Positions 8,787 through 16,880 of a DNA stretch of 64,000 nt are shown here, piece by piece. The notes beneath the pieces are model-generated. The model was given only the letters and a program-made list of their open reading frames with translations. It did no database searches and was not told the DNA's origin. This DNA is from Synechococcus sp. CBW1108 (lineage in GTDB: Bacteria; Cyanobacteriota; Cyanobacteriia; PCC-6307; Cyanobiaceae): contig NZ_CP060395.1 in assembly GCF_015840335.1 (NCBI RefSeq), positions 3,162,221-3,226,220 of the forward strand, given 5' to 3'. Each line of letters opens with the position of its first letter. Positions within the stretch are counted from its first letter, which is position 1. The position numbers were made by a program, and so were the translations under genes.

Positions 8787-11054
8787 ATGACAAAGACAAG
8801 CACCAATGCTCCACTTCGCTGTCACTTGTTGATGGGGCCGCCCGGCAGTGGAAAGAGTCGTTTGGCCAATGAACTTGCTGCCCTGATCAGCACCCCTAAT
8901 AAGCCAGCTCCCTTAGTCATATCAACCGAAACCTCTCGCCGCGAGCTTAGGGAGCCAGAGACACCTACTGACGTCGACTTGCCGACGAGTGAAGCCCAAT
9001 TGAATGATCTTCTAAGGCAAGCGGTAGCAAGCGGCCAGCCGGTGATCGTGGATGGCACTCACGTGCGAAGATCCTCGCGTCTGGCACTGATCCAAGCGCT
9101 CGATCTGCCCGCACCGGTGGAGTGGATCGGCTGGAAGCTCACCACACCACTGAAAACATGCCTCAGCTGGAATCAGAAGCGCGGCAAGCTGGCCATATCC
9201 GCAGATGTGCTGAGCACTCATCACCAGGCTTTCAACAGCCCTAAGGAGTTTCCGCCCAGCCGATATGAGGGGTTCACCGTTCTGGTTCTGATCGATCCCT
9301 CCGAATACGAAGAAGAGGAGTTAGGCCAGGTAGTTGCGGCCAAGCTGAATGGTCTTGATCTGTCGATTTCACAATCCAGAAAAAACCCAAATTGGCCTAG
9401 AGCAGAGGATCTCCACGGCTACTCCAGACTGCTTGACTTTGAGCGGTTGATGCACCTTCTCCAGTTGCTTAGCGAGGGCCGCGGTCCAGCTGTTGATGAA
9501 GCCGCTCAGATACTGGAGGAACGACATGGTCGCTGTTACGGCGACCAGCGATCGATCAAATCTGATCTGATCTGGTTGGAAGCTAATGGTTTTTGCAGTG
9601 CGATGCCGGTATACACGCCGATCATGCTGCCCGACTGCAGAGTAGCCGAACTACACAGAGGAGCTTGGTGTGCCTATGGAAAAAAAGAAAGCTTCCTCAA
9701 ACTCATCACTTTTATCCGCTATCTCCTCCACCATCCATTCGAGTATCCTTCGGAGGACAGTGGAGTTGCGCAGACCACATTCAAGCCTGCAGAGCCCAAT
9801 CAAAAAATTAATCAAAAGACCAGACCAAAATCAGATCAAATAACCAAAGATAAGCCAAAAATACTTTATGAACATCTAGCGAATCAACTAGCCTTGCAAT
9901 ATCCAAAGCTATTTAGCTTGCGTGGAGTGGCCGATCAGCTGCACAATGCTGTCACCGACGTGATTAGCCCCTACAACCTGTCCATAGGCCATGCCCGCAA
10001 GGGGTTTACAATTGGAACGGCTATCTTGACAGGCCCTGAGGTGATCGAGATGCACAAAATCGTTTTAGATGCCATAACACGAAAGAATGATCCCTCGCCA
10101 GCTGGCATAGGACTGTATAAAAAACTGCGAGACTACCTGCCTCGTGCCGGATTTGCTATTGATGAACAGCTCGCCGTGCGAGCCGTCGCCAATCGATCCA
10201 TCGTTGATCCGGAACTGGTCGCTGACACCTCACTCACAAAGCATGCCAAAAAACTAGAGCAGGCGATTGTTAATCGTGAGCAGATTACGATCGCCAAGCT
10301 GATTCATGCAGGCAGGTTTGAAGACATCCATCCTAATCAAGGAACCACTGAAGATCGAGGGCCTTGGAAGGTGTGGCCATTGCAGTTGATGTTCCACAAC
10401 ATTGCCTGGTATCTCGCCTATGAAAAGGAACCCGAACCGGGTCAGAAACTTGGCCTAATCAAGGTGGATCGCCTCGATTGGTTGGAATGGCGCAAAACCC
10501 CAGGAGCTCTGAAATCTCACCGAGACTTCAAAACCCAGAAAATCAGCGTGATGCGGTTGGAGAGGCTGATCGAACGTAGCGGTGGCATCCACTTTGGTAG
10601 AGATGCCAAGCTGCAGGGCGTGATTGGAGGATCGAGTGCGCAAGCGGCACTTAAGAAGATGGAGACCCTTCGGTTTCATTGTAATGCTCAGGTGTTTCCC
10701 TTCTTCACTGCGGGCTCCGCGAGGTTTCCGGCGGGCCAGATGAGACTATCGAAACGTCGTAGCGATGATCCATGGCGCCATCGCGCTAATGCCAGAAGGT
10801 TGCATCAGCTTGCGCCGAATGGCTACGACAACGACCATCCCTATCCCGTTGTAATCAAACTTCCTCCGTGGACTTTAAAAGAAGACTACGATTTCCGGCG
10901 GTGGCTTTTCGGTTTTGGCAATGCCATTTACATTGAAGAGCCAGAAGAGCTGCGGTTGATGCAAATCAACCTGGCCAATGGACTAATTCAGATGACCAGA
11001 AAGAAGGCCGAAGCTGAAAACAACGCGAAGTTGAAGGTCTGGGAGGGCAAGTGA
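8787..11054 (+). CDS. Polynucleotide-kinase-like P-loop domain fused to a WYL-type regulator, copy 1
   Basis: A 755-residue protein. Residues ~10-185 are an AAA_33/T4-PNK-like kinase: Walker A GPPGSGKS at 17-24, VIVDGTHVRRSSR as a Walker-B/substrate strand, then SRYEGFTVLVLIDPSE. Around 210-270 is a helix-turn-helix region resembling the N-terminus of WYL regulators (YSRLLDFERLMHLLQLL ... DQRSIKSDLIWLEANGF). The end resembles the WYL C-terminal extension (KLPPWTLKEDYDFRRWLFGFG ... EEPEELRL). The paralogue at 16881-19118 shares the same layout. From memory this resembles the cyanobacterial CRISPR-linked family TIGR03985; a search would settle that. Likely role: nucleotide- or RNA-end-sensing regulator of the CRISPR region (inference). 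Confidence 0.75.
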   Translation: MTKTSTNAPLRCHLLMGPPGSGKSRLANELAALISTPNKPAPLVISTETSRRELREPETPTDVDLPTSEAQLNDLLRQAVASGQPVIVDGTHVRRSSRLALIQALDLPAPVEWIGWKLTTPLKTCLSWNQKRGKLAISADVLSTHHQAFNSPKEFPPSRYEGFTVLVLIDPSEYEEEELGQVVAAKLNGLDLSISQSRKNPNWPRAEDLHGYSRLLDFERLMHLLQLLSEGRGPAVDEAAQILEERHGRCYGDQRSIKSDLIWLEANGFCSAMPVYTPIMLPDCRVAELHRGAWCAYGKKESFLKLITFIRYLLHHPFEYPSEDSGVAQTTFKPAEPNQKINQKTRPKSDQITKDKPKILYEHLANQLALQYPKLFSLRGVADQLHNAVTDVISPYNLSIGHARKGFTIGTAILTGPEVIEMHKIVLDAITRKNDPSPAGIGLYKKLRDYLPRAGFAIDEQLAVRAVANRSIVDPELVADTSLTKHAKKLEQAIVNREQITIAKLIHAGRFEDIHPNQGTTEDRGPWKVWPLQLMFHNIAWYLAYEKEPEPGQKLGLIKVDRLDWLEWRKTPGALKSHRDFKTQKISVMRLERLIERSGGIHFGRDAKLQGVIGGSSAQAALKKMETLRFHCNAQVFPFFTAGSARFPAGQMRLSKRRSDDPWRHRANARRLHQLAPNGYDNDHPYPVVIKLPPWTLKEDYDFRRWLFGFGNAIYIEEPEELRLMQINLANGLIQMTRKKAEAENNAKLKVWEGK

Positions 11055-11421
11055 GCTCGATGACGTTCCTAACCAGGCAAAGAGAAGGCACTATGCCGAT
11101 GATGGCGAAGGTCGTCACACCATTAAGCAGTAAATCTTATTAGATCCACGCATGAATATTGAGTCGACAATTGCACGCGCTCTGTTGAACGGATGTCTAG
11201 TGCTTGAACGGTAAAAATCGACTGCCCTGGCCCTCTTTTACCTTGGCACCCTGCAGTCACAGAGCGCTTCTAGCTTTCACGCATATCCGCGTCTTGTTCA
11301 TTCAAAAACAGAACTGCCAGCTTGATGGGCTGTCTGTTCCTGCTGGTAATCGAACTGGAACGAGAGCTTTTTTGGATGGAAAACCGCTTTCGGAGACATG
11401 CTTGACCTGAAAAACTTGCGA
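11055..11421. other. Intergenic region without recognised gene
   Basis: About 370 bp between the kinase/WYL gene and the terminator of the convergent secreted-protein gene. One 68-codon frame (11204-11410) has no motif or ribosome site and I do not call it. Confidence 0.5.
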
Positions 11422-11439
11422 GGGGGCCCTTCGGCCCCC
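11422..11439 (-). terminator. Rho-independent-like terminator of the secreted-protein gene
   Basis: A 7-bp GC stem (GGGGGCC against GGCCCCC) with a 4-base CTTC loop. On the complement strand it is followed within ~8 bases by a TTTTT run, 20 bp after the stop of the gene at 11459-11842. Confidence 0.7.
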
Positions 11440-11458
11440 ATTCCAAATGTCACTGCGA

Positions 11459-11842
11459 TCAGGGCAGCATGCACCAGATCACAGGGCCGTCATAACGGCT
11501 GAGAGCGCGAGAGTTATTGTTCTGCTCGCGGCAGGCTTTGTTGGCCCACACCTCCCAGAATTCAATCCGTTCAACGGGCATCACTCCCTTGATCCGCGTC
11601 TGGAACTGCACCTGGCAGCCATGCAGACCGTCGCGGTAGATGTGGCGGCCATCCCGCACGAACAGACGGCCGTCAGCCAACTTGCCGGACCTGAAAGTAT
11701 CGCGACAGTAGCGATTCACATCCAGGTGTACCTGACGGTATGCCAGGGCAGGCTGGGGGCTGCTGATCACAGTCGAGAGAAGGAGAAAAGGCATTGCCCA
11801 GAGTGCCGAAGGGCGGCTGGAACAGTGAAGAAAAGAGCGCAT
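11459..11842 (-). CDS. Small secreted protein of unknown function
   Basis: A 127-residue protein with a clear Sec signal peptide (basic start, hydrophobic LWAMPFLLLSTVIS core, cleavage after PALA at about residue 34). The mature part is ~93 residues with four cysteines (CRDTF, HGCQV, NKACRE, IWCML), suggesting two disulphides and a periplasmic or extracellular location. It stands alone, is opposed to its neighbours and ends just before a GC-rich terminator. I recognise no family. Its start lies only ~110 bp from the left end of an IS3 element, so some promoter sequence may have been lost. Confidence 0.7.
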   Translation of the reverse strand: MRSFLHCSSRPSALWAMPFLLLSTVISSPQPALAYRQVHLDVNRYCRDTFRSGKLADGRLFVRDGRHIYRDGLHGCQVQFQTRIKGVMPVERIEFWEVWANKACREQNNNSRALSRYDGPVIWCMLP

Positions 11843-11998
11843 GGCGATAGCCGAAGCGGGACAGAAACACCATGGCTTACTTTCATCGATGCACGACTCC
11901 CTGCCGTGGGAACGAGGAAAAGTGGGGTTGCCACGGTTTCGTGGACAGGTCGATAGGAGTCACCCCGTGACCCTCAGACTGTCCATCAAAGGAACAAC

Positions 11999-12177
11999 CC
12001 GACCAAGACAAGGCGCCGGTTCACGGTGCAGCAAAAGCAGGAGGCCGTAGCGCTTTGCCTTAGTGAGGGGCTCAGCTGCACGGCTGTAGCCCAGCGAATT
12101 GGCATCCCCGTCAGCAGCCTGGCCAAGTGGGTGAGCCAGGCTGCGCGGCGACAATTAGCTAAGCGCCCGCCTAAGTA
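11999..12177 (+). pseudogene. IS3 orfA-like helix-turn-helix fragment
   Basis: A frame without clear start reads RRRFTVQQKQEAVALCLSEG, then AVAQRIGIPVSSLAKWV and ends at QLAKRPPK. This is the standard IS3 OrfA DNA-binding helix-turn-helix of ~60 residues, missing the leucine-zipper C-terminus. The stop is at the junction with the IS5-type insertion. Not expected to function. Confidence 0.6.
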
Positions 12178-12178
12178 G

Positions 12179-13934
12179 GGCTTGCTGAATTTCATTCGCG
12201 GGTTTTTCGTCCGCGTCAAGGGCCGCGATCTCAGCCTGCAGCGCCAAGCGCTGGTGACCTCAATTTTACTCCTAGAAGCTGACTAAGCAGCCCACAGAAG
12301 CGCTGGACGGCGCCAGGAGGCGAGCAAATAGAGCATCAGGATGTACACAGAGACAAGAATAGAGAATAAGAGGCGCAGTAGCCTGAGAACCTTCTCGGCA
12401 TTCATCACAAAGAACGCCATCGTGATCACCGTTCTTGATGTTTCAATCAGCTTGGTCATGATCCGATCCAGTCCATATTTCCGTTTGCTCGTTCCGATTC
12501 TTCCTTCGATCACGGAACGCTTTCTCAAGTCTGATTTAAAAAGCTCTTGTTGCTCTGCTGTCTGCACCTCGGCCTCTACCTGCTTCTTGCGTGGACGGCC
12601 ACTGAGCCTGATGTTATTTTCTGCGCAGAACTTCTTGTTGCCTAATGTCATATAGATTGAATCGGCACAGATTCGTGCTGGATAGTACCCTCGCTCTTCC
12701 TTGTATTGCTTGGCACGTGTGATCAGGTCGTTGGCTTCATTGTAGTTGTCCCAGCTGATTCGATCCACATCTACAAAACCATTATCATCTGATATTGAGA
12801 TCTTCGCACCGAACTCTGTTCGCCTTCCTGCCTTGCCCCTCACGATCGGCCGCACGTGTGGTTTTGACAAATTGACAATCCGATCGTCGATGCGCCGGCT
12901 ATCAGCGTCATACATCTCCTGCTGCTGCTGGTACAGTTCACTGGTGATCAGCAGCTTGCGGTAGAGCTGGGTTCCAAGCTCCAAAAGCATGGCACCGCAA
13001 TGGATCATCTGATCAATTGCTCTGAGGTTTCTCCGGATCTCGTTGAGCTGAAAGCGCTTGACCTCCCGGATCTCTGCGCATTTGGGCCTTTTCTTCTTGA
13101 TGATGGCCAGAAACCGATTCCGAGCTTTATCCCGGTTGCAGCGGGGTTTACGATTGATCTTTCCCTGCAACTGCTTGAACAGTTCGTCGATGATCTTCTC
13201 AGTCGCCTCTCTCGCTTCGTTCAGCAACCTCAGATCTACTGGGTAGGGAATGTCATCAGGCACGCAGGTTGCATCGAGAATCAGAGTACCCCAGTTACAT
13301 TCAGGATCCAACGTTGCAGGCTTCACCCCTAGCGCTTCGTCGATGGCAGCAAGCTGTTGCTCCTCTTCTTGTTCGCTATCATCCTCCTCCGCCGAAACCA
13401 GCATCTCTTTAATCATCGCAATGCCATTGGCCTTGGTCATGTCATTGCAGATCTTGAACAGATCAGGGCCAATGCGCTTACGAAAATGCACCATCATCGA
13501 TGGATCAAACGGTGGCATTGCCTGGTACGCACTCAAGCCAATGAAAAATTGTAGATACGGTGATTCCGTGATCAGCTGAACCGTTTCGCGGTCTGTCACT
13601 CCCAGGCGTTGCTGGATGTACAGCGCACCGAACGCCATCTGAAACGGCTTGGCCGGTGCTCCTGTCTTGGCACTGAATTGGGGTGCATACTGGCCTTCCA
13701 GCGGCATCCATGGAATCAGGTTACGAAGCAGAACCCAGCGATTATTGGCATCCAGCTTGCCGCCGAAGGGCGTGTAAAACTCCTCGATCGATAGCTGACC
13801 TGCGTGCTGAAAAACGTACATTGGCGTGTCAGCAGATTATTCTAAGCCAGGAATGGCTACATTTGGCTCATTTTAACGTGAGACCATCCCTGGAATCAAC
13901 TGCAGCGCAATGGATATTGGTTCCTCAGCAAGCC
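12179..13934 (-). mobile_element. IS5/IS1182-type element inserted in the IS3 remnant
   Basis: The ends match as inverted repeats (GGCTTGCTGAATTT at the left, GGCTTGCTGAGGAA on the complement of the right). They are flanked by an 8-9 bp direct repeat CCTAAGTAG at about 12170-12178 and 13934-13942. The element is about 1.76 kb with a single intact transposase gene. The exact end is ambiguous by one base because the duplication and the repeat share a C. Confidence 0.75.
12283..13821 (-). CDS. DDE transposase, IS5/IS1182-type, long form
   Basis: A 512-residue transposase. It has a DUF772-like N-terminus (residues ~35-120: KPFQMAFGALYIQQRLGVTDRE, YLQFFIGLSAYQ), a charged insertion (residues ~145-165), a first catalytic region (NWGTLILDATCVPDDI), a central basic coiled segment and a late catalytic region (ICADSIYMTLGN ... 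VIEGRIGTSKRKYGLDR, with the final Glu). The C-terminal ~30 residues are hydrophobic. No internal stop. It fills the element between the two inverted repeats, so this copy may be active. Confidence 0.85.
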   Translation of the reverse strand: MYVFQHAGQLSIEEFYTPFGGKLDANNRWVLLRNLIPWMPLEGQYAPQFSAKTGAPAKPFQMAFGALYIQQRLGVTDRETVQLITESPYLQFFIGLSAYQAMPPFDPSMMVHFRKRIGPDLFKICNDMTKANGIAMIKEMLVSAEEDDSEQEEEQQLAAIDEALGVKPATLDPECNWGTLILDATCVPDDIPYPVDLRLLNEAREATEKIIDELFKQLQGKINRKPRCNRDKARNRFLAIIKKKRPKCAEIREVKRFQLNEIRRNLRAIDQMIHCGAMLLELGTQLYRKLLITSELYQQQQEMYDADSRRIDDRIVNLSKPHVRPIVRGKAGRRTEFGAKISISDDNGFVDVDRISWDNYNEANDLITRAKQYKEERGYYPARICADSIYMTLGNKKFCAENNIRLSGRPRKKQVEAEVQTAEQQELFKSDLRKRSVIEGRIGTSKRKYGLDRIMTKLIETSRTVITMAFFVMNAEKVLRLLRLLFSILVSVYILMLYLLASWRRPALLWAA

Positions 13935-13948
13935 CTAAGTAGTTGACA

Positions 13949-14534
13949 CCGGGCACGGGCCAGTGGTGTAGCCGAGAACCTGCTGCAGCAGGAGTTCAGC
14001 CCAGCAGCACCCAACCGCTGCTGGGCCGGTGACATCACCTACATCCGCACCACAGCGGGCTGGCGGTACCTGGCGGTCTTGATCGACCTGTACAGCCGCC
14101 GCGTGGTCGGCTGGGCCATGGGCGCCACCATGGAGACCACATTGGTGCTGGAAGCCCTCAACCGGGCTCTGGGACACCGCCAGATCGCACCCGATCAGCT
14201 CCTGATCCACACCGATCAGGGCAGCCAGTACCGGGCAACGGCCTACCAGCAGCTGCTCGAAGGCCGCAAGATCAACTGCATCATGTCGGCCAAAGGCTGC
14301 TGCTGGGACAACGCCGTGGTGGAGAGCTTCTTCTCCACCCTCAAACACGAGATGGTTCTCGATGAAGATGCCGAGATACTGAACAGCCCCCAGCAACTGA
14401 TCAGGCAAATGACCTTCTGGATCGAAGGTTACTACAACCGCGAGCGTCGTCACTCAACGATTGGCTACCTCAGCCCGAGCGACTACGAGCAGCAGACCAT
14501 CAACACCCGTACACTTTCACCCGCGGAGCCTTGA
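13949..14534 (+). pseudogene. IS3-family orfB, C-terminal half
   Basis: The frame reads AENLLQQEFSP ... RCWAGDITYIRT, then LIDLYSRRVVGWAM, LIHTDQGSQY, the C-x-DNA-x-E motif (CCWDNAVVESFFSTLK) and YYNRERRHSTIGYLSP. This is the rve integrase core of an IS3-family OrfB with all three DDE residues. The N-terminal HTH_21 third is missing because of the deletion upstream. The ATG at 14079 gives a 151-residue product that could be made but would lack DNA-binding parts. Confidence 0.8.
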
Positions 14535-14669
14535 AACCTGACCACCGAATCGGGGTAACTCCAGAGTGCTACCGAAGCTCAGGGTAAAACCAACCTGACG
14601 CTGTGCGATGTTCAGCTAAATACCTAGGCAGGCAACCAAGTCTAATTCCCAACCCTTGATTATACCTAG

Positions 14670-16442
14670 GAGCCTGTCGCGCATTTCCGCAGGCAGAGCC
14701 TCCCCTTCCCCCGTTGCTTGGGGGTGAGATTGGAGAGCTGCTCTCGACCCCGGGCCTGAGCGGCCCTGAGGAGTGGCCCCCCTCAGGCAGCTGCCAGGGC
14801 CGCCCGATGCAGCTTGCCGATGTTGTGGGTGATGGCCATCAGGGTCCATTCACCGTCGACCTTCTCCAGCCCCCGTAATAGGAAGCGATCCAGGCCCCGT
14901 GCCCCTTTGATCTGACCAAAGACCGGTTCGGCGATGATCTTGCGCAGGGCGTAGATCGCCTGGCCGGCCTTGGATCTGAGTTTGCGATCCATCCGGCCCC
15001 GTGCATCCAGATCTCTTGGAGCTGGCCCGCGCGCGGGCCGGGGCCGCTTGCCGTGCTCCTGGCGGCTGGTGGAGAGGTAGGCATCCAACCCGCGCTGCTC
15101 GCTCGCCTGGATGTTGCTTGTGCTGCAGTAGCCCGCGTCGGCGATCATGTTCGCGGGCAGCTGGCCGGTGTTGGCCACGATCCGCTCCAGCATCGGAACG
15201 AAGTGGTGCTGGTCCGAGGCCTGGTTGCTTACCCCTACCGCCACGATGATCTGGTGGTCACCATCGACCGCCGCCTGGCAGTTGTAGCCCTGAATCCAGC
15301 CGTCCCCACCTTTGAGGATGTGGCTGTCTGGATCGGTGAAATTGCGTTGGGCGTTGCCTTTTGGATCACCGGCGGCAGTGGTGGGCAGGTTGCGGCTGGG
15401 CATCGCCAGAGGATCCACGCTGATCAGTGGATCCGGGGTTGAGAGGTCTGCGGCCTGGGCCTTGTCGATCGCCAGTTTGCTGGCCAGCTCCGCCCGCCTT
15501 CGGGCACTGCGGGCCCTGCGCTCCGCCTGCTGAGCCTCTTTGGCAAGGGCCCGAGCAGCGACCTCGCTCTCGGTATCAGCGGCAGCCTGGGCAGCAGCCT
15601 CAGCAGCCTGCTCCTCTGCAGCGCGAGCATGCTGCTCGCGGCGGCGGGCGTGGTCGGCGGCGGCCTCCGCCTCCAGCTCCGCTTTGGCCTTGCGCAGGGC
15701 GTCGAGTCGATCCTGACGGCGCTGCAGTTCCTTGGGTAGTTCATCACCACGCTCGCCCTTGCCATAGCGCGCGTCCTCCTGGGCATCGATCAGCTCGGCC
15801 TTACGCAGCAGTGCTGCAATCTCCGCTTCCAGCTGGGCCTCGGATTTGAGCATCCGCTCATGGCTCATGGCCTTGTGTTTGGAGGCATTGGCTTTGACCT
15901 TGGTGCCGTCAAGGGCGACGTTGCCCAGGCTCACCAGGCCCGCCTTCTGGCACAGCCGCAGCACCTGCACAAAAAGGCCCGCCAATGCATCGAGATGGAC
16001 GAGGCGGAAATCACTGATCCGGCTGTGGTCGGGCTGCTGGTTGCCGGTGAGCACCCGGAAGGCAGCATCCTCCCAGCAGGCCCTCTCGATCCGGCGCGAG
16101 GAGGGGATGCCGACGCAGTAGGCGTACAAGAGCAGCACCACCATCATCCGCGGCTCATAGGCCTTGACCCCGCGAGGATCTCTGGCCTCGTAGACCGCAT
16201 AGATGGCCGAGAGATCCAGCTCGGCGGCCATGTCCAGCAGGAAGAACACCAGGTGGTGCTCAGGCAGCCAATCCACAGGCGAGGGCGGCAGCAGCAGCGT
16301 CTGCTCCGGGTTCCAGGGGCGGAAGGTTTTGGCTTTTCTCATGCCCCATGATATCGCCCAGATCCATTGCTGTCACTGCGATCTGGGCAGATTTCAGGGC
16401 GTCTGTGGAGAAGCGGGTGGTGTGGTTATGTGCGACACGCTC
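14670..16442 (-). mobile_element. IS1182-family element, complete
   Basis: The left end GAGCCTGTCGCGCATTT and the complement of the right end GAGCGTGTCGCACATAA form inverted repeats. They are flanked by CTAG at 14666-14669 and 16443-16446, which is either a 4-bp duplication or insertion at a CTAG palindrome. Length 1773 bp with one intact gene. Confidence 0.82.
14783..16342 (-). CDS. IS1182-family transposase
   Basis: A 519-residue protein. The DUF772 N-terminal domain (residues ~10-110: LLPPSPVDWLPEHHLVFFLLD, GVKAYEPRMMVVLLLYAYCVG) is followed by the catalytic start VALDGTKVKANASKHK. A ~110-residue Ala/Glu/Arg-rich helical insertion comes next (residues ~195-300), then the DDE remainder (YNCQAAVDGDHQIIVA, MIADAGYCS, EPVFGQIKGARGLDRFLLRG). 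Long charged insertions between the catalytic segments are common in this family. The frame is intact and the gene fills its element. Confidence 0.9.
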   Translation of the reverse strand: MRKAKTFRPWNPEQTLLLPPSPVDWLPEHHLVFFLLDMAAELDLSAIYAVYEARDPRGVKAYEPRMMVVLLLYAYCVGIPSSRRIERACWEDAAFRVLTGNQQPDHSRISDFRLVHLDALAGLFVQVLRLCQKAGLVSLGNVALDGTKVKANASKHKAMSHERMLKSEAQLEAEIAALLRKAELIDAQEDARYGKGERGDELPKELQRRQDRLDALRKAKAELEAEAAADHARRREQHARAAEEQAAEAAAQAAADTESEVAARALAKEAQQAERRARSARRRAELASKLAIDKAQAADLSTPDPLISVDPLAMPSRNLPTTAAGDPKGNAQRNFTDPDSHILKGGDGWIQGYNCQAAVDGDHQIIVAVGVSNQASDQHHFVPMLERIVANTGQLPANMIADAGYCSTSNIQASEQRGLDAYLSTSRQEHGKRPRPARGPAPRDLDARGRMDRKLRSKAGQAIYALRKIIAEPVFGQIKGARGLDRFLLRGLEKVDGEWTLMAITHNIGKLHRAALAAA

Positions 16443-16531
16443 CTAGCGCAAGCATCGTGTCTACCGCATAGTGGAACGGATTGGATTATTGCCTGCCTGC
16501 TCCAGCCTCAAGGAGAGCAAGATCCTGTAAA

Positions 16532-16822
16532 TCACGTCCATTGCGCTGGGAAATTTGACAACGCGCACCACCAGCAAATCCTCCCAGCTCCCCACTGCCA
16601 GAATTCAAACTTCAGTCGATTGGGCGGTTGGGCGCAGACGGGGCTTACAGATGTCTCCATATCCCGACGTTGCTCAACCAACATACCCTGGAGCTGCTGC
16701 GTCATTAGGCGCCCTAATCCTTCTGTTACCAATGCAATGGCATTGGGGAAAACCTCAACCGCAGCTGAAAGTGTCAACAATTCACCTGATTCTGTTCCTG
16801 GTGCGACTGGACACTGGCTCAT
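16532..16822 (-). CDS. Small protein of unknown function downstream of kinase/WYL copy 2
   Basis: A ~96-residue frame starting at ATG 16822 (or GTG 16828). I call it because a very strong Shine-Dalgarno AAAGGAGGT lies 9 bases before the ATG and because it starts about 60 bp after the stop of the kinase/WYL gene on the same strand, so the two may be cotranscribed. No domain is visible; the middle is a likely amphipathic helix (VFPNAIALVTEGLGRLMTQQL). The C-terminus is Trp-rich and runs towards the IS1182 end, about 90 bp away. Confidence 0.5.
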   Translation of the reverse strand: MSQCPVAPGTESGELLTLSAAVEVFPNAIALVTEGLGRLMTQQLQGMLVEQRRDMETSVSPVCAQPPNRLKFEFWQWGAGRICWWCALSNFPAQWT

Positions 16823-16880
16823 CAGCACCTACCTCCTTTTCCCGCCAGGTCGCCTAAGCCCGAGGCTCCAACTCCTGAGC

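Larger units (their letters stand above)
11954..14563 (+). mobile_element. Decayed IS3-family element, internally deleted and split by another IS
   Basis: The left end TAGGAGTCACCCCGTGACC is an imperfect inverted match to the right end, whose complement reads TGGAGTTACCCCGATTCGG and which ends at about 14563. Inside are an orfA-like fragment and the C-terminal half of orfB; the sequence between them has been replaced by a complete IS5-type element. The orfA fragment stops at RPPK just before the insertion, and the flanking sequence then jumps straight to the middle of orfB. An internal deletion therefore probably preceded the insertion. Confidence 0.6.

Noticed and set aside
8407..8814. 135-codon complement frame upstream of kinase/WYL copy 1
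   Set aside because: No ribosome site, no protein-like pattern, and it overlaps the well-supported start at 8787.
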